Positions 49,201 to 61,200 of a stretch of DNA of 64,000 nucleotides are shown here, piece after piece. Location: NCBI RefSeq assembly GCF_037975245.1, contig NC_092564.1, forward strand, positions 27,388,984 to 27,452,983, read 5' to 3'. The number at the start of each line of letters is the position of its first letter. Positions within the stretch are counted from its first letter, which is position 1. The notes under the pieces were generated by a model. The model searched no databases. It saw only the letters and a program-made list of their open reading frames with translations, and was not told the DNA's origin. This stretch comes from Apostichopus japonicus (taxonomy: Eukaryota > Echinodermata > Holothuroidea > Aspidochirotida > Stichopodidae). The position numbers and the translations under genes were made by a program.

Positions 49201-52200
49201 TGTCATTTTCTTTCCACTTAGTAAGAACAAATTTTACACCTTTGTAACTCTGAAACTACAATCTCCTCCACCCCTCTCCCCTCCCCCCCCCACCCGCCCA
49301 CACACACACAAGGTATCATTTATGAAGGAAGACGCTCACTTGAAGTAGGGCTTTACTTACCTTGTAAAGACCGAAGAAGCCTAAATCTCTCATGACTGAG
49401 ATGGCACTGACCCTCGGTCCTGTCTGAATCTCACCAGCAACCTGTAACCTAATCTTGACAATCTCTAAGGGATTAGTGAAGACGACTTGAGAGGCACCGG
49501 CCTGGAGAAGAAAGAAGATATCAAGATGCTGGTTATGGTATGAAATTGAGAGGCATGAGGCTTATGAAACAGAACCTTATTAACAACATTACTGCTTTAG
49601 TTGTGGATGTAGACTGTCTTACTATATTCATTGCTCTAGAAATTAGGGCCTCCACATTTCGCTATACAAGCAGGTTTAAAATGTCCAAAATTCAAACTTG
49701 GTCGCAAGTTTGTGATCCATATTTTGTTGTTTTGTTGTTATCTTTTCTCTACCCTATCTTGAGAATGTTATGTGAGCAGTACAATTCCAAAATATGTGGG
49801 AAGACTCTAATGAGAATGGACCACACATCATTAAAAACAATCCTTTGGTAGGAATCACAGTTTACATCTACACATTTCAATGAAGAAAACTGGCAATACC
49901 ACCTGTCACTGACGTGTACAGTAGATTTCTTCCCAAGCAGCATTAGAGTCTCAACTCTCAAGCACCATTTAATACAAGTGTTCGTTATGAATGTTATGTA
50001 AATTAACTGTCGTAACAATTCTGTATTTCTATATCAAAGAGACATAAATCTCCAGGTAGAATATTTATCCATATGTTTACTTTCTTTGATGTTAATACTT
50101 GAACCACTCTGGGGTCAAAGGGTCGACGATTGAAGCCAAGAAGAAAGTATATCACTTACACAAGAACCTGCCAGAATTTCCCCTGCGAGCACTATTGAGC
50201 CATCTGTTGTGCGGAGCCTGTCCCGAATAAAATCATTCATTGTCAGCTTGATGGCTTTCTCTGGGGCTACCCCAATTATCTGAGGAGGCAATCCTTTAAA
50301 ATTGGAAACCAAAACAAAATCATATATTCAGAATTATGAATTCATGTGTATACAATAGTAATTACTGTACCCAATATCAACCCTTACTATTCAATTAAAT
50401 TTATCCACCATGTACAGCTTTGTATGACCCTGACAACAAACAAACGTCCATTTGCAATTTGTTTTTATTAATCATAGGCACAAATATGTAGTACAGCATA
50501 ATGTGTTAGGCTACATTATGAAATGCAGCCATATATGTATATATTTAATGTAGGACCATCGATGTCTTACAACTGCTTACGTTCCATATAGCCTTACATA
50601 TATATCACATGTGTTAAACTGTATTCAAAGCAGCTTGTTGCATTTGCAGTAGTATTTCTCTTGCTGTCAAATACGGTAGTACAAAAAAACTATTCTGTTA
50701 GTTTCTTGTATCAATAATGCAAAATATTTGAAAATTTCTGTTGCTCTTCAAACAGTAGCTTTGCCCTACCACACATTCCTAGGAAAGATCCCTAGCCTAA
50801 CCTTCTACAAGGAAGAACCAGTGCTATAATTGCCAATTATTTGTCAACACTGACCAACAGCTAACTACTCTTGCAATCTCTTTGACAGAGAGAAAAATCT
50901 CATTAACTTCACATGAAATCATACTTGCTCAAGTGACTGGAGTAAAACTGATAAAAAATGGAATTGGTTATGAAAAAGACAAACAGCTACTTTACAAATA
51001 GCCTTGGTTCAGATATCACCATGAAATGACCTCAGAGCAACCATTACATCCGTCTTTTCTGTGTAGAACGTGGATTTGTAAAGTCAAGCATTTTTTAGGC
51101 ACATTCCATGATTATGTGTTCTTGTTTTAGCCAAAATGTTACACACTCTACAATAAGACATAAATCATTTTGACATAAAATAAAACTGTTAGCAAACTTC
51201 GTATCCACTAGAGAGCCTGTGTAGGAGAATGTGTAAAAGTAAGTTGGCCTGACGTTTTGATCCTAGCAGGATCTTCTTCAAAGGCTAAATGATTTTTATA
51301 TTTTTATTTAGCCTTTGAAGAAGATCCTGCTAGGATCGAAACGTCAGGCCAACTTACTTTTACACATAAATCATTTTGCTAAGCTTAGAACATGAATAAT
51401 TCCCATATAGTAAATGTATTAGGCTATTATTCCGCATTAATGTTATCAAACTGGGAGGAAAGGCAGCAGAACTGTTCCAATTATAGAGGTCTATTTTCTC
51501 TTTTCTGGATTAACACGTGATGGTGCCTTACCCCTGTAAAGGCCGAGAAGGCCTTCATGCCTGATCACTTTAGCGAAACAATCAAAGCTGTTTTCATACA
51601 TGAGTTCACCAATAAACCTGCCGCCCCTCTGGTTCTGGATTCTGGTTTTGACCAGATCGATTGGATAAACTGCAGTAGCACCACATGCTGAGAAAAGAAA
51701 ACGAAAATTGCAAAATGGAAATGTAAGTAAACAATGAACAATGGCAAAGTGGGAGGATTATAAACCAGAATTTTTTTTTGCCAGAAAGGGATTTCAAACC
51801 AAGTGGTGATTACTCTTTCAATTTCTAAAAAAAGACAAAACTAACACAACAACAGCAACGACAAAAAAAAAGACCATCAATATGATTCAAACTGAACTAC
51901 AAAACAGATTACTCTTTTCAAGTTCCAAAAATATAAGATGTAACCATGCATCATGATAGCTGCTTAGAGTACCCTTCACTTACCACCAGCAATAGAACCT
52001 AGAGTAAATCTGTAAGCTGTTTCTAAAGTCTGTACCATAGCTGTCCTGTCAACCTTAGCTGCCGGTTGCTGAACCTGTAAACTAGCGATTAAATCTCCCT
52101 TGGGGGCGATGCTCTCAATGTCTTCGTGTGCGAGGCGACTGTAAGGCAAACGAAAAAGCATCTATAGAGTTGAAAAAGTCAAAAACGATGGATATGGTCC

Positions 52201-55200
52201 CAAACATTTCAGGGTTTGTTTAATAGAAAGTTGTGGATACAGTACAATTCTTCCAGCTACATATAAATTTGCTTTTTTTTCTGGAAATGAATGAAAGTAC
52301 CTCAACATTTCTTTTAATATTCACAAAAAACAAAGAAAAAAACTTCTCCCTTAGGTTAACGTAAAAAATAAATGAGTAGACACTGTACAACATTGCAATA
52401 CTATATGGTTTATTGGACACAACCATATTTAAAAAGGCCTGTCAAGAACAAAAGTAAGAATCTAGTTCTAGAAATATGTGACAACAGAAAGGAATCTAGT
52501 GTCGTCAATATGTGTTCTCCATACCCAATGCTGTTTAATAGGCTGTTTGGTTAGCACAGTGAAAGCAATCATTTCAGTTCATGCAATTTATTTATTTATT
52601 TTGGACATATCAGAAGAACTGAAAATGTTCAGGTCAAAGTTTTTCTTTGTTTTGCCCAATTCCCCAAAAGTAACTGGAAATGAATTACAAACAACCATCT
52701 TGTCCTGTCACAAATAATATACCTTTACTACAAAAGGACAATATCTAGGACACTTCTATGATTACCTTTAAATTTCTAATAAATTCAACTGTTAAAACCC
52801 TACTGACTCCTCCAACTAGGGCACGGTGGCAATCTCCATGCCAGAATTGAACAAACCTAACCAGTTACATGGTTAACTACATTTTTTGTTTCCAAATTTC
52901 TTGATCAACTTGGTTGGCATATTTGGAAAATTTTCATGATATCCTATTGCCTGAAAATTTCTTTCTAAAACCATTTATGATATCTGCATGACTTTTAATG
53001 ACTACTAAATTTGACTAAATATCGATGCAGTGTACGCAATGACCTTCCCTGACACTTGCTGAGGACACTACACAAGGAACCCCGGGAGTTGCAGTTGCAG
53101 CTTGTTCAAGATATTCTCTGCATATTTAATTGGAAGCAAACCCATCGGCAGCAAATACAGAGGTCATATAAAGCTCAGACACCACCCCTGTTCACTCACC
53201 CTGTAGATTTACCCTGGCAACAAAGGTGGAACAATATGTTGACTTCTAAAGGTGTAATTTGACTGTATTCCTGAGCAGCATGCAGGAACTCCTCTGAAAA
53301 CATGAAAACAAAACACTGACATCTGTCATAAAAGTCATCAGTATTTGTAAAGTACTTTCATAGTGGTTTTGAATTGACAAATTAATTTCGGATATCGACA
53401 GGTTTTTTAATTCAGACAATTCAACAGCTCAACGAGGGAAAAACTGCTTTGAGGGTGGCAGTGACCACGATTGACCATTCTTAGACTTTTTAGCAAATTT
53501 TGAGTCAATACCGTTGAACTATAAGAATGAAAATGTCACCCCAATATTCAATACAGTTGATATCTCATTATTTGCAAAGGAAATTTGATATTTTGGGGTG
53601 CACATCATATGTTGTCATATTTCCCAAACAACAATGGTATCCAAACTCTAGTTTTAGCATGAGCTTCATCAAACTGGATGTCTATGTTTAATATCACATG
53701 CCGTTTACTGAATCTGAAAATCTTCAAGTTTACTTTATACTATGTAAGGACATAGTATATATTACTTCTAGCTCCTCACCCCTCCCCCACCCCCACCCAA
53801 AAAAAAAATTGCTGTTGTCATTTTGTGCTTTCTACCACCTCTGCTTCTCAATTAAATTTGTTATACTGCCCTATCCATAGTACTATGATGTACATAAACG
53901 TAAAGCACAGCCCACTGATGTAGATTTGGACAAAATGAGGTGAATGAATATGTAGTATGGCAAAAGGTCAAAGTGCAAACTTTTCAAAGTGCATTATCTG
54001 TAAACATGACTTCTTATCAACTGATCAAGATTAAAATTCAGTAGCAACTTGAATTTCCATGAAATTACTGATAACAGTAAGATCAGAACTTACATTCAAA
54101 CTAATTCGTGCTCAAAGGGAGAGATTTTGGGTAGCTTCGTAATTAACTGTTATGCCCTCTTATATAAATATATATAAATGTAAAATATTTTGTGGGCAAA
54201 ATTTTGACTCAAGACGATATGTCAAATAGGTGTAATACGAACGACTTTACACATTGGTTTGTTTCCTACATAGGTATACGAGTAGAAGCCATCAAAGTAA
54301 TAAGGTGATACAACTTGCATAACGGCTCGTACCAATAAAGAACTATGCCATTAAATTAATAACAACTTAAACGTGTTTGTTTTTTAGTACCAAGTCCGTA
54401 ACAATCTTATGATTCATTAGACCAGTCAAACTTACTGGGAATTTACATTAGCCATTGACGTACACAGGCAGTTCATTATGAATCAAACTTCTTTGTGTCT
54501 GCACGTTAGAAACGATTATTCATTAACTGTTCTGTTGGACTTTCTAGATTTGTTGAAACTTTTTGGACAGGACATCCAAATGATGTTCAAAAACCAAACT
54601 TGCCAGTTTCTATTACCATGACAACATTTGATTCCATATTAATTTATCCTTACCTTTTGTGACCGAGACTCTATGGTCTCCCTTGGTGATCGATGAGTAG
54701 ATCCTTCTGATAACTTCCATGTTATTAAGCAGAGAGTTAAAAGCATTAAAGTATGGAAAACTGACCAGATGTTTAGTTTCACCTCCAGCCACCTGTCGAG
54801 AGCAACACAATAAATAGAAAACTGACCAAGTGTTTAGTTTTATTCTCTTCAGCCACTTGTAAACAGGAATGTTATGTCAAGGAACCCCTCTTTCAAGGAA
54901 TCAATTTTTTTTTTTTTTTCTGAATTTCCAAAAGAGAAAGAAAGATTTTATACTAGTAACATACCATTGCAAGGAACAAATGATTTCTAGAGGCTGTCTT
55001 GGAAAAATATAACATAGGTTTGACAAAAATTTATTCCAACAAGGATGCTCATTAACAGAGGATATTTAAAGGAATAACAAAGGCATTATTCCTGTAATAT
55101 CCACAAAATTCAGCAGGTGCTTTGATTGTCAAGTGCAGATACAATAACAGTGCATTGTAACATATGATGTCTGCATAACTGGAAAGATGACATTCAGAAA

Positions 55201-58200
55201 GTTGTAAAGAATATTTGCTGTATAGAAAATATCAGCAAGTAAAACAACTGCTAAATTCAGCTTTAAATATGAGCTTCATAAAGTAAACACATCAAAATGT
55301 TTAAAATGTGTAATGATGACAAATTGATTAAAACTTGATGGCTACTATTATTTTAGAAAAGTTGTGCGGACAAAATAATCATGGGAAATAATATGCAATA
55401 GCTTACATATCATAATAGGATCATCACCCAAAATATACACACCACAATTAAGTCACAACAGAAAGAATAGCCAACACAACAACCAAAGAAACCCAATACA
55501 AAGTAAGTATTAAAAGAGTACATTGATCTTACAATAAACACACATGACATAGTCTTTGTAAACACCAAGCATAGTGTCTTTACAATAAAACATCCAAGCC
55601 ATACTTTCATAAACGCTAATATTGAGACAAAAACATGAACTGGATTTACCTTTTTTCTCTGTAAAAACTTGTGTTTTCACTACAAAATTCATTTGCCCAA
55701 CTTTTCTTAAGACTGCATGAAGATGGCAAAATTAAATTACAAAATTATATCCCTACCTTTACAAATAATCTGTGATGTCCCAATAAAATACAAAAACACT
55801 ATATACAAGGATAATGCTGTAACAGTAAATTAAAATCACTGTATTTTTATAGACAGAGCCTAGTGTTGTTACAGCAGTGAAAATCACATAGAATTGCCTA
55901 AACAACTTGTGCTGCCACAGAAACAACAACCATGCCCTACTTTTATAAAGTACCTCAGGACAGTGCCAGTACAGTAACTTGCAGCAACATGCCCCACTTT
56001 ATGAAAAGGGAAGATAGGGTTGGTCACCCTAAATTCCATCATGCCCTACCCGTCTGACATGATCAAATTGAACCACTGGAAACAAAACCAAATAACTGCA
56101 AGTCCCAACAAACTCACCAAATCACCATGGAAACACCGCATGCCACGTCAAACAATTCAAAGGAAGCTTAACTTACATACAGAATGTTCTGAGCCACATA
56201 GTCAGTTATCAGATGGCTGAAGATGGTGAGCATAATGTGTCTGAACTCTAACGCAGTGACTGCGCCTTTACATTTCTCATCCATGTCCATGAATGCCTGC
56301 CGGGCATGTTCTGCAGCTATACCCTGCAGCATTGAGGGAGCCACACGCAATAAAAAGAAAAATAAGAAAATATGACAAATGTCAAATGAAAAAGGATTTT
56401 CATCCTTTTTTATCTTCCTTACCGATACTAAATTATCCTCTACGAAGTCAGTCACCATGTGACCTTTAATAGTGGTCATAATTTTGCGAAAGTCCAGTGC
56501 TGTTATTCTACCGTGATTTGAGCTGTCAAAACGGACAAATGCTTGCCTTGCGTGTTCTTCTTGAACGTTCTGTAGGATGCAGTCAAAAGAAATCTCAGTA
56601 GCAAATGACATTCAATTTCAAGTATTCATTAACATACATGAATGTAAATTAATTGTGATGATATTCAATGTAAATTAATTGTGATGATATTCAACGTTTT
56701 CCTTTCATAAAAGGAATAGTAATAGCTGAAGTAAGTTAACAATCAATATAAACAGTTCATATCAAGAATAAAGTGGTCAATTACCTTCCCAACTGGGATA
56801 AGTCACAAATGTTAGTAAAATTTGAAAGTGAGAAACTATTCTGTGAATTAAGGATCTTTTGTACAACATTTGTAAACATTACTTAATAAACACCCCATTA
56901 ATGATCATTTCAGGCTTCCACTGAAGACAAAAAAAATTGAAAAAATTTGTATCACGATACAAAAAGTAATGAGGGTGTGGATTTTGCCCAAAGATTCAGT
57001 ATATTTTCAGCAATTTTTCTAAGCAGTTAACTTCAGCCACCAGAAAATCCATTCAATAAAGTTTAGAACTTGCAACATTTCAGAAAATTGTTATTTTGGT
57101 TTGTTACACACTTTCGTTCTTTTCATAAAACCTACACATGGTCCCTGCAATCAGCACAGTGTCTCAGCCAAACAGGTTATTGAGTCATTAACAAGTTTCT
57201 GAATGAAGATTGTGGGTGTTGTAGGCTTCTGCTTAACCTGTGTATCTAAACAAATGTTATCAGTTCCTAAACACTCTCGTCAATAATTAACTGTGATCGT
57301 GACAAAGGATGGACAAATAGTGAGAAACAATTGTCAACCATTCCTACAAGATAGCTTCAAACCTGTATGAATAATGATGATATTAGGCATCTAATTCAAC
57401 TTTCTGCATGCGCAACTATATAAAATAAGCATCTTAAATTGATGGCACATATTTTTTTTTATTATTGCACTGAAAGGTAACACAAACCCAACCCAACTAT
57501 TGTTGGTCTAAGTGATAGAGAAAACTGTCGTGAAGAACTTCCACAAACAGTTATAAAGAAAAAACTCTTATTAATTTCAGTATGTTTATCACAGAGTCCA
57601 ATGTAGGAGACTTAACTAAGTCTAAATAGGAAGTCACCGAGCCACATGTGCTTCTGTGTTTTTAAAAGTCCTTCTTTATATTTTGCAAATGATTATTTTC
57701 TATAAGAAAAATGTGTTTTGCAAATGATGAATCAGAAATAGAAAAAAAAAGGTTGCAGATCCTACTGATACTAGGACATCCGAGCTTTATAAAATGACAG
57801 GGCCCCAGACACGACTTGTAAAGTACAATACCCCTTTAAGTCAAGAGCAGCTAAACATCTCTAACACATAGAAATCTTAGACCCTTGATAATGGCATAGC
57901 TTGTAAGCGAGGCTGCAAATGAAACAAAGTTACAACTGTTATCCATATCAATCAACTATTATCCATATATATCAGTAAGGCAGAAGCAGATCAATTGGAC
58001 AAAATGCAGGTATGCACAATGAGAGGATTAAAAAAATTAACTTTGCAAGGGAAATTCCAATTTTTTTTCTCAAAATAGTCCACAAAATGAGTAATTATGG
58101 TGGCATCCTCCTCCTTTTCTTTTAAATTGTGCGATTATTTCAGTTATCTTTTCATGTTCTGCTTGCTTGCACAGAGTTGTATGAAGGACTGAGGTAAGTA

Positions 58201-61200
58201 GTTTCTGCTAACGTTAGTGTACCACCTAGGGATTAGCAATGGAATGTCATTGAAGATATAACCTTGAGCTATCTAAGGTATGTATAGCAGATGCTGGTAT
58301 AGTGAGCCTATGTGTCTACAGCAATACAAGCATTCAAACCAGAGAAATGCTTCTGCATGGCTCTTTACTGGGTATGCATGGATGATTCTGGGTTTATCTG
58401 CCATGGGTTTGCACAGTATTTTATGAACTGAAATCCTGATAGAAACAATCATTGGGACTTCAGGTAGTTGCAACTTACCCCTCCCCTCTACCCTCTCCCA
58501 CAAACAGACAGTACATAATTAATTATTTGTTAATCATTTGATCTGAGCATTTACTGGGATTGAAGAATTTCTTTTGGTGGGACAGGTTCTGGTAGAAACT
58601 TGGTTGAAGAGGGAGTTGTGGGGGTAGAGGGTGGGAGGAGACACTGCACTTTTTATAGTGACTTTTATAGAGAGAAATTGCGTTCACATAAAAACAACTG
58701 GGGGTAGGTCTAAAATGGGTTGGTCCCAACATTACCTGTAAAAATTGTGTAAACTCTTCATAAGATAGTTCCTTCTTCTTGTTTTGCCCAAAGTGAAGAC
58801 GAACAAACCGACAATCGAAGTTGAAAGGGATCTCCTTATGGACTTCTGTAGCACTATATACACCTTTAAACTCATCTGAGGGGCATCAAACAGAGATAAT
58901 CTAATTCACAGATCAGTTTAGTACACAGCATGTGATGATAAGTCACATTTTCATGTAGGTCAATGGCAATCAAGTCTCAAATGATCAGCAAACACAGTAT
59001 ATTGTCAATACAATTACCATATATCTGCCACTCATTTCTCACCAAATGACTCATTTTCATACATTTCTATCTTGTTCAGTGTACCACACAAAAAATGAAA
59101 ACAATTCCTTTTTTTTCAACTTTCTGTAGCAATATCCTAGCAAGCTAAAATTTAGAGGCAATATCTTCATTACAAATCCATGTATATCAAAATTGTAAAT
59201 TATATCCAATTTGGATAAATAGCTATTTTTGACATAATTACTTGGATAACAATTGCGTTATTGGCAAAATGTTTTTGAAGTAATGAATTATGCAGTTAGT
59301 ACTGTACATGTTGTGAAAGGCTTGAGTAATACAAAAATACATACTGTCTCCATTTTGCACAACAATTTGAGGTTTATGTCTATGTGAGCTTTCAAATACC
59401 AACAAATTGTTAGGTTTCTGCACACTTGAGTAGCAATAACACTAATCAGCATAGCATTGTGCTTCAGATACCACATCATCCTTCCTGAGTTACACGATAA
59501 GAATTGTGGTATTTATCAAACAGGAAAACAGAAGGAAGTGAAGGATAGGCTTCTTGCCCTAATTAAGATACATCTGTTGACATTAGTTCACATATCTGAT
59601 CTACTATGTACCTTGGTCCAATTAGACACAGCAATACATCTATTAACATTGAACTAGTAGTGGGAATTTGATGCTTCCAATGCTACAAAGTACAAACTAA
59701 AAGATATTCTTTTGTTTAAGTGTCATTGAGTATCCTCAAATATAAGAGCAAAGTCCATTTCACATCAAAACAACATTGAAAAATAAACAGAGAAAAATCC
59801 TGTGAATGATTTCCAGGCAAATGTAGATATTCATTAAATGCCACAACAGGATTTTATCAAAATTTAATCAAATTGAGCTGTAACTAATAGATGTGTCTTA
59901 TTAACCCCAAACAGACACTTTCTTGGCTACACTATACAGAGACAGGGTGGCAAAAAAGGACATGTTGACCTATTGAAGCACAAACAGGTACATTGCGCTA
60001 AAAATGTAGGCAATGAAAATATTACCAAACGAAATGAAACCCGATCCATTTGTATCAAAGAGCTGGAAAGCCACCATGTGAAGAGCATCCGGCGAACAAA
60101 GCAAGGCTTCAAACGCCTGAAATTCTATGAATGAAATCAGTCTGTAGAGAGAAAAAAAAATTGAGAATTTATTCAGGGATATTGACACAGCCAAATGATG
60201 TCTAAAAGACATTTGTGAGACCAGGATCATGAATACAAATTATGTTGCTACAGCAAGAGCTCCCTGCACTTCTGCAAGTATCATATCTCTCTCAAACAGT
60301 ATACTACTTCACCATGTCTATATCCTCTAAAACAGCATTTCACATTTAACAACTGGCTATAGCCCTTGATGTCATATCCCTCTAAACAGGATTTCACATT
60401 CAACAACATGCTATATCCATACATGTGTCATATCATGAAACAGCATTTCACAACAGCAATCTAGGCTATACCACTGCATGTGTTATCTCCAGGTAACACA
60501 GCACTTCACAGTAAACAGTAAAATGCCATACTCCTAAATGAGTCAACTTAAATCTTTAAATGTTATTGTGTTTGCATTGCTATTAAGCCTGCAGTGTCAT
60601 AGTACTTGATTATGAGACAGTCAAACTGTTACTCAAAGAGTAAACACTTCTGATCATAACATCAACATTAGAAAACATGAAAAGATTCTTTCTTGACCTC
60701 ATGCTAAGAATTCTGTACGTTTGTACAAATAAACAAGTGTGTACAGGTTAGGCTAGTGTTTTCTCTTGCACAAATGTATAAATAGAGTTGTGTCACAATT
60801 CTGTACCCATGTCATACAACATAAAACACAGAATTACTAAAAATGACTCAAATAAAAACACACAATGTAGTTTCCACACAATAGATGGTAGACAAGTCTG
60901 CTTGGTAACTGCCTACTAATCACATCCAGCAATTAGCCATGCAGAAACTCTGCAAGGATGTTAGCATCCCAATTAATATTTTACTATTCTGCAGTGTAGC
61001 ATGCACCATAATTTAGGAAAATAAAAAAGAAGTTAAAACAAATTCATGTCCTCACTTTCATTTAAAAATTTTTTATTCCACTAACCTCAAGATAGCTGTG
61101 AGTAACCAAACTATATTTAACAGCAACTAGTCATTCTGTCTCTACCCTCAACTTAAAAAATCCTCAAACAACAATTGATGGCATGATCCAATCAAAAGCA

